This document shows, piece by piece, positions 1 to 9,029 of a DNA stretch of 21,893 nt. Source of the DNA: a virus; the IMG/VR virus record IMGVR_UViG_3300025276_000245, positions 1-21,893 of that record. One strand, given 5' to 3'. The notes under the pieces were generated by a model. The model saw only the letters and a list, made by a program, of their open reading frames with translations. It was not told where the DNA came from and made no database searches. Positions within the stretch are counted from its first letter, which is position 1, and every line of letters begins with the position of its first letter. The position numbers were made by a program, and so were the translations under genes.

Positions 1-127
1 ACCAAACGCTGAAACTGAATTTCCTATGTTTTGATATGCTGAACCTAAACCAAAGGCAGAAACATTTGTTCCTGTGTTTAGTCTTGCTGAATCATAACCA
101 AACGCTGAAACATTATCCCCTGTGTTT
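1..127 (-). repeat. Exact 127-bp duplicate of 3793-3919 within the fibre array
   Basis: Bases 1-127 are identical to 3793-3919, an offset of 3792 bp or exactly 79 repeat units. The identity may continue left of the window. Most neighbouring units differ at many bases, so this is a recent segmental copy within the array rather than general repeat similarity. It covers the adjacent units read as FGYDSARLNTGTNVSA and FGLGSAYQNIGNSVSA. Confidence 0.9.
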
Positions 128-3100
128 GATGTTGCTGATAAATAGCCAAAGGCTGAAACAAATTGCCCTATGTTTGAATCTGCTGATTCATAACCAAACG
201 CTGAAACTGAATCTCCTGTGTTTGATTTAGCTGATTCAAATCCAAAAGCTGAAACCTTATCTCCACTGTTTGAACTTGCTGAATCCCTACCAAACGCTGA
301 AACTGAATCTCCTGTGTTTACTTGTGCTGAACGATAACCAAAGGCTGAAAGATTATCTCCTGTGTTTTGATAAGCAGATGCGTAACCAAAAGCTGAAGCA
401 TTTGTTCCACTGTTTGATTGTGCTGAAAACATACCGAACGATGAAACTGATTCTCCTGTGTTTTGTTCGGCTGAACTTAAACCAAAAGCTGAAACGTTTG
501 CTCCTGTGTTTTGTTCGGCTGATTCGTAACCGAACGCTGAAACTGAATCTCCTGTGTTTAGTCTTGCTGAATCATAACCAAACGCTGAAAGGTTATTTCC
601 TGTGTTTTCCTTTGCTGATTCATATCCAAAAGCTGAAACATTCGCTCCTATGTTCGATTGTGCTGATTCAGAACCAAAGGCGGAAACATTATCCCCTGTG
701 TTTGATGTTGCTGAATTGAAACCAAAAGCTGAAACCTTATCTCCTGTGTTTGAGTAAGCTGAACTATACCCAAACGCTGAAATTGAATTTCCTATGTTTT
801 GATATGCTGATGCGTAACCAAATGCTGAAACGTTTACTCCTGTGTTTTGGTAAGCGGAATTATTACCAAATGATGAAAGGTTATTTCCTGTGTTTTTCTG
901 TGCTGAATACGAGCCATAGGCTGAAACAAAATCTCCCTCGTTTTCTCTTGATGAATTAATCCCAAAAGTTGAAACACCTACTCCTGTATTTTCTTGTGCT
1001 GATTCAAAACCAAAGGCTGAAACATTTACTCCTGTGTTAAACTGTGCCGATGCAGAACCAAAAGCAGAAACGTTATCTCCTGTGTTTTGACTTGCAGAAG
1101 ATTGACCAAAAGCTGAAACATACTCTCCACTGTTAAATTCTGATGAATTAACACCAAACGCTGAAAGAAAAATTCCTGTGTTTTCTTTAGCTGAATCAAA
1201 ACCAAAAGCTGAAACAAAATCCCCTGTGTTTGAACTTGCTGAATTATTACCAAAAGCTGAAAGATTATTTCCTGTGTTTGCCTTTGCTGATATGTAACCA
1301 AACGCTGAAACCTTATCTGCTGTGTTTGTTAATGCTGATTGATAACCAAATGATGAAACCGAATCTCCTGTGTTTGATTGTGCTGATTGATAACCAAATG
1401 CTGAAACATTTGAACCACTGTTTTCCTTTGCTGAATTAACTCCAAAAGCTGAAACTAAATCTCCTGTGTTTTCCTTTGCCGATGAATAACCAAACGCTGA
1501 AACTGAATTTCCTGTGTTTTGCTCTGAAGATAAATAACCGAACGCTGATAAATTTGCTCCTGTGTTTATTTGTGCTGAACTTCTGCCAAAAGCTGAAACG
1601 TTGTTTCCACTGTTTGATAAAGCTGAATTGAAACCAAAAGCTGAAACGCTTTCTCCTGTGTTTTCTCTTGCCGAATTATAACCAAACGCTGAAACAAAAT
1701 CCCCACTATTTTGTTGTGCTGATACGTAACCAAAAGCTGAAACCGATGTTCCTATGTTTTCTTTAGCTGAATCAAAACCAAACGATGAAACAAAATCTCC
1801 TGTGTTTGAATTTGCTGAATACGAACCATAGGCTGAAACTGAATTTCCTATATTTAACTGTGCTGATGCGTAACCAAACGCTGAAACATTATCTCCTGTA
1901 TTTTCTTTTGCTGAATCATAACCAAACGAGGAAACGTTGTTTCCTGTGTTTGTCTGTGCTGAACGAAAACCAAAAGCTGAAACTAAATCTCCTGTGTTTG
2001 TTTTTGCTGAACCCCTACCAAAAGCTGAAACTGAATCTCCTGTATTTTCTCTTGCTGAACTATAACCGAACGATGAAACTTCTAAACCTGTGTTTGATTT
2101 AGCTGATTCAAATCCAAAAGCTGAAACACTCGCTCCTGTGTTTGCTTGTGCTGATTGGTAACCAAAAGATGAAAGATTTGCTCCTGTATTTTGCTCTGCT
2201 GAATCAAAACCAAAGGCAGAAACAAAATCTCCTGTGTTCGATTGTGCTGAATCCCTACCAAACGCTGAAACTGATTCTCCTGTGTTTAACCTTGCTGAAT
2301 TACCTCCAAACGCTGAAACTTGATTTCCTGTGTTTAAACTTGCTGATTCAGAACCAAAGGCGGAAACATTCGCTCCTATGTTTGATTTAGCTGATTGATA
2401 ACCAAATGCTGAAACATTGTTTCCTGTGTTTGATTCTGCTGAATTAACCCCGAAAGCTGAAACTGATTCTCCTATGTTTAACCTTGCTGAATCATAACCA
2501 AATGAAGAAACATCATTTCCTGTGTTTGTCTGTGCTGAAAATGTACCAAACGCTGAAACATTATTTCCTTCGTTTGACTCCGCTGAATAAGAACCAAATG
2601 ATGAAACGTTTGCCCCACTATTTTGTTTTGATGAACTATAACCAAAAGATGAAACCGATGCTCCTGTGTTTTCCTTTGCCGATTCTCTACCAAACGCAGA
2701 AACGTTGTTTTGTGTATTTAATTGTGCTGAATTGAAACCAAAAGCAGAAACATTTTCTCCTGTGTTTAATTCGGCTGATTGATAACCGAACGCTGAAACA
2801 AAATCCCCACTGTTTTCTTGTGCTGATGCAAAACCAAACGCTGAAACGTTTGAACCTGTGTTTAATTGTGCTGATAGATAACCGAACGCTGAAACAAAAC
2901 CTCCTGTGTTTTGTTGTGCTGATGATTGTCCGAATGCTGAAACAAAATCTCCTGTGTTTTGATTTGCTGATGCTAACCCAAATGCTGAAACTGATACTCC
3001 TGTGTTAAATTTTGCTGAACCTTGACCAAAGGCTGAAAGTGAAACCCCTATGTTTTCTTTTGCTGATTCATAACCAAACGCTGAAACTGAATCTCCTGTG

Positions 3101-4686
3101 TTTGATTTAGCTGATTCATAACCAAAGGCTGAAACCTTATCTCCACTGTTTGAACTTGCTGAACCTAAACCAAAGGCAGAAACATTTGCTCCTGTGTTTT
3201 GTTTTGCTGATTCATAACCAAAAGATGAAACGTAATCTCCTATGTTTAATTGTGCTGACGAGTAGCCATAAGATGAAACAAAATTTCCTTCATTATTTTG
3301 TGCTGAAAATGAACCGAAAGCTGAAACTCTCGAACCTATATTTGTTTTTACTGATTGATAACCAAAAGCTGAAACAAATTCTCCTGTGTTTTGCTCTGCT
3401 GAATTGAAACCAAAGGCTGAAATGTTTTCTCCTATGTTTTCTTTTGCTGAATCAATACCAAATGCTGAAACGTTGTTTCCTGTGTTTAATTGTGCCGATG
3501 CGTAACCAAAGGCTGATAATGATTCCCCTGTGTTTTTTTCTGCTGATGCGTACCCAAAAGCTGAAACGTTTACTCCTATGTTTGAATTTGCTGAATACCA
3601 TCCAAAGGCTGAAACGTTGTCTCCTGTGTTTTTCTCTGAAGATAAATAACCAAATGCAGAAACGTTTTCTCCTGTGTTTTGATAAGCCGATGTGTTACCA
3701 AAAGCTGAAAGATTATTTCCCTCGTTTTCCTTTGCTGAATTAACTCCAAAAGCTGAAACTGAATCTCCTGTGTTTTCTCTTGCTGAACTTCTACCAAACG
3801 CTGAAACTGAATTTCCTATGTTTTGATATGCTGAACCTAAACCAAAGGCAGAAACATTTGTTCCTGTGTTTAGTCTTGCTGAATCATAACCAAACGCTGA
3901 AACATTATCCCCTGTGTTTTCTCGTGCTGAATTATAACCAAACGATGAAACCGCAACCCCTGTATTTTGATAAGCTGAATATGCACCAAAAGCTGAAACT
4001 GAATCTCTTGTATTTTCTCTTGCTGAATAATAACCAAAGGCTGAAACCGAATTACCTATGTTTTCTCTTGCCGAATAATAACCAAAGGCTGAAAGGCTAT
4101 ACCCTGTGTTTGATAGTGCTGATTCAAAACCAAAGGCTGAAACGTTGTTTCCTGTGTTTTCTTGTGCCGATGCGTAACCAAATGCTGAAAGTTTTGAACC
4201 CTCGTTTTCTTGTGCTGATTCAACCCCTACCGCAGTAACGGAATCACTACCAACAATACTATCAATTGCACCCTCTCCTAAACCTAATGAATTACCATCT
4301 TCTAAAAATGGTATATCAGAACCGCTTGTTTTTACCCAGTTAGTTCCGTTATAAGATATTAAGTCTCCTTCTTTAAAATCAATAATACCGTTACCTAAGT
4401 CAATAGAACCGTTTTCAGAAACTTTATAAGTATCTAAAGGAAAACCCGTTCCGTCGGCTATAACAGGTGTATTTGTTGTTGGATTCCAAGAGCCTTTAAA
4501 ACCTCTTAATAAAGCTATTTTTACCTTCTTTGCGTTTTCTACTCCTTTTTGAATAACACTTACTTCTTGCTCGTCGTTTAGTATAGTAGCCTCTTCTAGT
4601 TCTGACGTTAGTTTACTATTTGTTATTACTGAGTTAATCCAAATAGAATGTTCTAAAACTATTTTCTCTATCTCCGCTCGTGTCAT
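1..4686 (-). CDS. Giant repetitive tail fibre / receptor-binding protein (3' end beyond window)
   Basis: The minus-strand frame starting at ATG 4684-4686 stays open for all 1562 codons to the window edge; I read every triplet and found no stop. Residues 1-152 are non-repetitive. They include a module around residues 60-120 with the motif GSWNPTTNTPVIADGTG followed by a YNGTNWVK motif, a pattern I associate with tail or fibre proteins of Bacteroidota phages and with small carbohydrate-binding-like modules. From residue 153 the protein is 88 tandem 16-residue units, e.g. FGYDSARLNTGTNVSA, plus the first two residues of an 89th. The alternating VSAFG and xxSAxxN segments resemble YadA/Hep_Hag head repeats, which form beta-rolls in trimeric adhesins. 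The gene starts 3 nt after the preceding tail-tip gene stops and is last in the visible tail module, the usual place for a fibre. Its role in host binding is inferred from position and fold. The C-terminus is not visible. Confidence 0.95.
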   Translation of the reverse strand, partial: MTRAEIEKIVLEHSIWINSVITNSKLTSELEEATILNDEQEVSVIQKGVENAKKVKIALLRGFKGSWNPTTNTPVIADGTGFPLDTYKVSENGSIDLGNGIIDFKEGDLISYNGTNWVKTSGSDIPFLEDGNSLGLGEGAIDSIVGSDSVTAVGVESAQENEGSKLSAFGYASAQENTGNNVSAFGFESALSNTGYSLSAFGYYSARENIGNSVSAFGYYSARENTRDSVSAFGAYSAYQNTGVAVSSFGYNSARENTGDNVSAFGYDSARLNTGTNVSAFGLGSAYQNIGNSVSAFGRSSARENTGDSVSAFGVNSAKENEGNNLSAFGNTSAYQNTGENVSAFGYLSSEKNTGDNVSAFGWYSANSNIGVNVSAFGYASAEKNTGESLSAFGYASAQLNTGNNVSAFGIDSAKENIGENISAFGFNSAEQNTGEFVSAFGYQSVKTNIGSRVSAFGSFSAQNNEGNFVSSYGYSSAQLNIGDYVSSFGYESAKQNTGANVSAFGLGSASSNSGDKVSAFGYESAKSNTGDSVSAFGYESAKENIGVSLSAFGQGSAKFNTGVSVSAFGLASANQNTGDFVSAFGQSSAQQNTGGFVSAFGYLSAQLNTGSNVSAFGFASAQENSGDFVSAFGYQSAELNTGENVSAFGFNSAQLNTQNNVSAFGRESAKENTGASVSSFGYSSSKQNSGANVSSFGSYSAESNEGNNVSAFGTFSAQTNTGNDVSSFGYDSARLNIGESVSAFGVNSAESNTGNNVSAFGYQSAKSNIGANVSAFGSESASLNTGNQVSAFGGNSARLNTGESVSAFGRDSAQSNTGDFVSAFGFDSAEQNTGANLSSFGYQSAQANTGASVSAFGFESAKSNTGLEVSSFGYSSARENTGDSVSAFGRGSAKTNTGDLVSAFGFRSAQTNTGNNVSSFGYDSAKENTGDNVSAFGYASAQLNIGNSVSAYGSYSANSNTGDFVSSFGFDSAKENIGTSVSAFGYVSAQQNSGDFVSAFGYNSARENTGESVSAFGFNSALSNSGNNVSAFGRSSAQINTGANLSAFGYLSSEQNTGNSVSAFGYSSAKENTGDLVSAFGVNSAKENSGSNVSAFGYQSAQSNTGDSVSSFGYQSALTNTADKVSAFGYISAKANTGNNLSAFGNNSASSNTGDFVSAFGFDSAKENTGIFLSAFGVNSSEFNSGEYVSAFGQSSASQNTGDNVSAFGSASAQFNTGVNVSAFGFESAQENTGVGVSTFGINSSRENEGDFVSAYGSYSAQKNTGNNLSSFGNNSAYQNTGVNVSAFGYASAYQNIGNSISAFGYSSAYSNTGDKVSAFGFNSATSNTGDNVSAFGSESAQSNIGANVSAFGYESAKENTGNNLSAFGYDSARLNTGDSVSAFGYESAEQNTGANVSAFGLSSAEQNTGESVSSFGMFSAQSNSGTNASAFGYASAYQNTGDNLSAFGYRSAQVNTGDSVSAFGRDSASSNSGDKVSAFGFESAKSNTGDSVSAFGYESADSNIGQFVSAFGYLSATSNTGDNVSAFGYDSARLNTGTNVSAFGLGSAYQNIGNSVSAFG
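7..4230 (-). repeat. 88 in-register copies of a 48-bp coding repeat
   Basis: From 4230 down to 7 the coding strand consists of exactly 88 units of 48 bp (4224 bp) with no insertion or deletion. The protein consensus is F-G-Y/F-x-S-A-x-x-N-T-G-x-x-V-S-A. By my reading, position 2 is Gly, 5 Ser, 9 Asn and 15 Ser in all 88 units. Position 1 is Phe in 84, Tyr in three and Val in the first. Position 11 is Gly in 85. Position 10 is Thr in 59 units, Ile in 15, Ser in 9 and Glu in 5. Variation is concentrated at positions 3-4, 7-8 and 12-13. The first unit, next to the N-terminal domain, is the most divergent. Confidence 0.97.
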
Positions 4687-4689
4687 ATT

Positions 4690-6717
4690 TTACTGTTTTA
4701 TTTTTAAGTAGCCTCCCGAAGCTATTTCAAGCAAACTAGGAATTTCTAAACTATCTACGTTAAACAAACTACCTGTTCCTTTGGACGTATAAACTGCGTT
4801 AGATTTAGTCATTTGAGCGTTAACCCTATATTGATTAGTTCCTACCAAGTGTACTACGTCTGGAGAATCTTCCTTAACGTATTGTACTTCGTTCAAAAAT
4901 ACAAATTTATGTGATAACGCTTGTATAACTTTACGCATTATTTGCTTTGGCATTAATTTAAACGCAATTAAATCATTTTCATAAGACTGAGCGTTAATTA
5001 AATAAGTCTCTCTATCGGTTTTTTCTGAGTCTGTTACGTCGCTAAAATTACCGCTAAAAAATTCTATTGGTAGCCTAATTTTATTTTTAATACCCGTTCC
5101 GTAAAACATATCGGTATTTTCATCATTGTAATACTCAATAAGAACTGCGTCTTCGTGAGTTTCTTTTACGTCTATTATTTCACTAATATAAACCTGCTCT
5201 TCAAATGAATTGTCTGAATCATTTTGAGTTATATTAACTTGTATTTTTCTATTTTTAAATATCTCCATATTTATAGAAAACTCCCATATATCGTATTTCT
5301 CTATACTATAAGAACTTTTAACAACTACCGAAGATTCTAAACCACTGTAATTGTAATCTATTACTATTACGTAAGCTGATTTAGTTTCGTCGTAAACTAT
5401 ATTTACTATTTCGTACCAACCCGAAAAAACAAAAACAAAGTTACCGATAACTCCCCATTGAGGTAAATTACCGTTTAATACATAGCTATCGGAAGTAGGT
5501 AAACCAGTATCGTAATCACATATATTTCCGTTCATAAAATATATACCCGTTTGAACTCCTAAATCAGCTAAATCATAAGCTAACGCAGTTCTACAATCTT
5601 TTAAGTCTGCGTTGTTTGATTTCTTTATTACTGGTATATCATCATAAATAGCTTCTCCGTCTTCTAAAGAAATAACGGTAGCTACAATATCCCTGTAATT
5701 AGTTTTTACTTGAGTTGTTATTACGTCGCAATTTTGAAATAATTGATTATACTCTAAAGCGTTTTCAGTATAAGGTAACTGGCAACTTAAAGTATTTTCG
5801 TCGTTTTTATAATTTGAGCAATTTCCCCAATCTACGTATTTAGCAAATCTTATTGAATTTGATTTACTTGGTAAATCTGAATAAGGTATTCTCTGCCCTA
5901 TACCGCCTTCTGAAAATTCTGGTATTGTAAAATTAAACAAAGTAATACAACCAAACTGGTCTCTTACCAAAGAAGGGTAATTGCCAGGTAGTATTCCCGA
6001 ATAAGAATTGTTAGATTGCCAATTAACATTATCTAAAGAGTATTCTAATTCAAGTAGGTTTGTATCTGTTACCAATATATTTACGGTAGCACCCGACGGA
6101 GAGTTTACGTAAGATACGCTAATATTAGCAGATACTAAATTACTAGGAATATCTAAAGTTCTTTGACTTGTAGTACCGTTAAATCCTTCAATAGTTATAT
6201 TAGCTAAAGAAGACCGAAGTAAGTCTAAGGTAAAAGGGTTGTTTATATTTGGGTATTCTATTCTATTTATTTTATACTTAACGGCTAAAACGTTTGTAGT
6301 TATTGTAACCTTTATATTTCCGCAAGTATCTACGTCGCTAGTTGAAAAAGAAACATCTTGAAAATCTATAACTACTGGGTTTGCTGTATTTTCTACGCTA
6401 AAATTTAATAAACCACCAGTTTGGTCGTTTACGTACTCTGTTTTAAAAAAATCTTCGTCTGGGTGTTCTATTGAAATTGAATTATTACCTACGTTGTATA
6501 ATATTACAAATAAATTAGAAATATTATAATCCGCTACAATAGCACTATATAAAGCAAAAGTGGTAATACTTATATCATTACCTAAACTAGATTGAAAAGG
6601 AGATATTCTTAAATCTTTAAATGTTTCTCTTATATTATTTAAGAAACCAACACGTAATTCTATAAAGGAATTTTCTTGAGGTACTCCGCTTAATGATATT
6701 GTTAATTTACTAGCCAT
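4690..6717 (-). CDS. Tail-tip / baseplate structural protein with SprB-like segment
   Basis: 675-aa protein lying between a larger tail-tip protein and the giant fibre, 5 nt after the former and 3 nt before the latter. No signal peptide or membrane segment is evident. Residues about 199-265 look like an Ig/PKD-type repeat: EYSLDNVNWQSNNSYSG, then LPGNYPSLVRDQFGC. This closely follows the Bacteroidota SprB-repeat pattern (YSIDG..., F.GL..G.Y.V.V.D..GC), known from gliding adhesins and other cell-surface proteins. Six cysteines are spread over residues 132-413 or so, and the C-terminal half is mixed beta-rich sequence without a motif I recognise. By position it is probably part of the tail tip, either supporting the fibre or contacting the host itself. 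Exact function is unknown. Confidence 0.9.
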   Translation of the reverse strand: MASKLTISLSGVPQENSFIELRVGFLNNIRETFKDLRISPFQSSLGNDISITTFALYSAIVADYNISNLFVILYNVGNNSISIEHPDEDFFKTEYVNDQTGGLLNFSVENTANPVVIDFQDVSFSTSDVDTCGNIKVTITTNVLAVKYKINRIEYPNINNPFTLDLLRSSLANITIEGFNGTTSQRTLDIPSNLVSANISVSYVNSPSGATVNILVTDTNLLELEYSLDNVNWQSNNSYSGILPGNYPSLVRDQFGCITLFNFTIPEFSEGGIGQRIPYSDLPSKSNSIRFAKYVDWGNCSNYKNDENTLSCQLPYTENALEYNQLFQNCDVITTQVKTNYRDIVATVISLEDGEAIYDDIPVIKKSNNADLKDCRTALAYDLADLGVQTGIYFMNGNICDYDTGLPTSDSYVLNGNLPQWGVIGNFVFVFSGWYEIVNIVYDETKSAYVIVIDYNYSGLESSVVVKSSYSIEKYDIWEFSINMEIFKNRKIQVNITQNDSDNSFEEQVYISEIIDVKETHEDAVLIEYYNDENTDMFYGTGIKNKIRLPIEFFSGNFSDVTDSEKTDRETYLINAQSYENDLIAFKLMPKQIMRKVIQALSHKFVFLNEVQYVKEDSPDVVHLVGTNQYRVNAQMTKSNAVYTSKGTGSLFNVDSLEIPSLLEIASGGYLKIKQ

Positions 6718-6722
6718 ATCTT

Positions 6723-9029
6723 TTACTTGTTAAATTTTTTTAATTTCCATTTACCTACACCGTTAGGGGATAGATTCTCTAAGTAACCCTCTTCAATCTG
6801 CCCGTCTTCATTCATAAAGGAAACTAGACCATAAAAATTTTGAACTTCTTTTCCCAAAATTACGGATTTTCCCCGAACTTTTTGCAGTAAATCATAATCT
6901 ACTTGATAATCAAACTCTATAATTTCTCCGTCTGTTCTTGCTTTTTCTAAATCACTAGCTTTTATATTACCGTTTTCAGCCCTAGAGACACCACCGTATT
7001 CGGGGTACTTATCGGCTTTTAACTCAGTTATAAGACCGCTGTTTGCTACTGAACTTCCGTATCTTACAAAACTTAAAGGGTACTTTACTAAACCTGCTCC
7101 TATTCTCCAACCGTGTCTAAGCAATATATTTAAAGGAGATAATCTCAAGTTCTGTGCCGTAGTAGGACTAAAAACACCTTTAGGCTCACTTTCAAAATCA
7201 TCTTGCCAAAGTCTTTGTTGGAATATTTTAAAAAAATCAATAAATGAGTTTCCCGTAAATGCTTGTCTTCTTAAATCCAACAACCATATAGAGTTATCGT
7301 ATTTAGTATCTTCGGTTGCGTAGTTTACAAAATCAAAACGTCTACAGAACTCCATACCGTATGAATCTGCTCTATACTTGGAAACTGCTTCGTATTTTTT
7401 TTCTAGCTTATCTATAATAGTAGTATAACTTGTTCTAGCGTTATATTCATCAAGACCTACCGCCTCTTCATAATTACCACCTTTGTCGTAACCTATATCA
7501 ATACTAGAACTAAAAACATCGGTATCGACACTTCTACGAACATTGTTTACTTGTACGTACTCAAACTTTCCTTCTATTATTTTTCCTAATCTTATTGTTA
7601 TATTTTTATTATAAAAGTAACTTAGTTTTTCTATTCTAAAAACCTCTTTAAATCCTACGTATTCTACACCACCTCCTAGATTCCAAATATCAAAGTAAGA
7701 TTTATAAAAATCCTTAAATGAAGTTGTCATAGATTTATACCTATTTTCTCCTTCTGAATTTAATTCTGGTTCATCGTCCTTACTAAATCCACGAACCCAA
7801 AAACCGTGAGTTAAACCAATTAAAGATGCTTCTCCGTCTTCATCGTAACCGTTTTCTGTTTTTCCTAAAACATTACTAACAAGCAAATCGTCCTTACCTG
7901 TGAATATTTTTAAAAGTCTATTACAAACTTCAAAAGGAAAATGAAACCTACTAACACTTGAAAAAAACTGACTATCTTCTTCTATATTTATACTAGCATC
8001 TATGTTTTCAAATCTAACTATTAACTCCCCTTCGTTTATACCTATTGTACTACCAAACCTACCGTAAGCGTACCATTGTAAAGATAAACTTTCCCCAGCC
8101 AATAGGTTTATATCTCTTTCTATATCAATAGATGAAAAAGGAACTGTTACAGCGTTATTGTTTATTAAGTTTGGGGTTAACTCTTCTCTTTCAATTATAT
8201 TGTAATCAGTACCGCCACCAAATTTAGCTAAAACTAAATGTAGAGTAGCATCCTCTAAATCATCTATATCTACTTCTAAAGTATTAAAATCAACTTTTAT
8301 TTTTATATTTAAAGTTTTATCTATATTGTTATCAGTATAAAACATACCTTCAACTCTACCTTCGTCGGGTGTTGTAGTAAAAGACAAATCCTTCGGTACT
8401 GCGTGGCTTCTTATATCAGAAGAGTATGTTTTTGAAACGGGAACTCCTAAACTACCCGTCCTTTGATTTCCGTCTCTAAATACCATTCTAAACGCACCGC
8501 TAGTACTTTCTTCGGGGTCTGTTTCTAGTAATGATTTTAGAAATATATTCCTACCTTTTAAAGAGACGTTACTTGGCTCTAAATAAGGTATTTCTTCGCC
8601 TTTTAAAGTATCTAGCCTATCTATCTCTATTTTCTCATTTTGCCTAGCCTTAATAACTCTTAAAAGACCGCTACTGATAAACTTAATAGAAACCCCTGTG
8701 TTTTGTTTCTCGTAAGTTGTTAAATCTAAAAACCCACTATAAGAGGTTTCCCATACGTCGGTTAAAGGATTTCTCTCTTCTTTGATTAAAATTAAATCTG
8801 CGTTAATACCGTATAAATTATAAATAGAGGATATAAAATTAGCACCGTCGTTGTAGAATGTAAGTTTGTTTGTCATTTGCGGAAATATACCGTGAAATGA
8901 TTTATCTCTTACAAACTCGTTATCGTCTTCTCTCCAACCAGACGGCTCTTGCGTTGTCTGTGTTCCCGTTGGGTTGTGGCTTAATTTATATTGAACTCTA
9001 TCTGAGTAAATCGGTTGTATTGTAGACAT
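6723..9029 (-). CDS. Large tail-tip / distal tail (hub-like) protein
   Basis: 768-aa protein directly following the tape measure; the tape-measure stop and this ATG overlap as TAATG. The N-terminus (to about residue 130) includes FPQMTNKLTFYNDG, a segment ending YSGFLDLTTYE, and then ISSGLLRVIKARQNEKIEI. This layout, with a short beta-rich head followed by a large variable body, is familiar from the first tail-tip protein of Bacteroidota siphoviruses, and distal-tail or hub proteins normally sit right after the tape measure. No peptidase or lysozyme motif is visible. Assignment rests on gene order and general resemblance, so the precise role (Dit-like ring versus Tal-like hub) is uncertain. 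It starts the large tail-tip cluster whose last member is the giant fibre. Confidence 0.9.
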   Translation of the reverse strand: MSTIQPIYSDRVQYKLSHNPTGTQTTQEPSGWREDDNEFVRDKSFHGIFPQMTNKLTFYNDGANFISSIYNLYGINADLILIKEERNPLTDVWETSYSGFLDLTTYEKQNTGVSIKFISSGLLRVIKARQNEKIEIDRLDTLKGEEIPYLEPSNVSLKGRNIFLKSLLETDPEESTSGAFRMVFRDGNQRTGSLGVPVSKTYSSDIRSHAVPKDLSFTTTPDEGRVEGMFYTDNNIDKTLNIKIKVDFNTLEVDIDDLEDATLHLVLAKFGGGTDYNIIEREELTPNLINNNAVTVPFSSIDIERDINLLAGESLSLQWYAYGRFGSTIGINEGELIVRFENIDASINIEEDSQFFSSVSRFHFPFEVCNRLLKIFTGKDDLLVSNVLGKTENGYDEDGEASLIGLTHGFWVRGFSKDDEPELNSEGENRYKSMTTSFKDFYKSYFDIWNLGGGVEYVGFKEVFRIEKLSYFYNKNITIRLGKIIEGKFEYVQVNNVRRSVDTDVFSSSIDIGYDKGGNYEEAVGLDEYNARTSYTTIIDKLEKKYEAVSKYRADSYGMEFCRRFDFVNYATEDTKYDNSIWLLDLRRQAFTGNSFIDFFKIFQQRLWQDDFESEPKGVFSPTTAQNLRLSPLNILLRHGWRIGAGLVKYPLSFVRYGSSVANSGLITELKADKYPEYGGVSRAENGNIKASDLEKARTDGEIIEFDYQVDYDLLQKVRGKSVILGKEVQNFYGLVSFMNEDGQIEEGYLENLSPNGVGKWKLKKFNK

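Noticed and set aside
1-4230. CRISPR-like array or non-coding satellite
   Set aside because: The repeats are directly contiguous, diverged, lack spacers and are in perfect coding register with an upstream start codon.
7-4230. Diversity-generating retroelement variable region
   Set aside because: No reverse transcriptase or template repeat is visible in the window, and the variable codons differ at all bases rather than only at template adenines.
36-4238. Many plus-strand open frames giving Leu/Asn/Gln/Cys-rich repetitive proteins across the first 4.2 kb, and minus-strand frames at 1026-1301, 2478-2693 and 3576-3797
   Set aside because: They are out-of-frame readings of the 48-bp repeat of the giant fibre gene. 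The repeat keeps other frames open by its composition; only the minus-strand frame from 4686 gives a sensible conserved protein unit.
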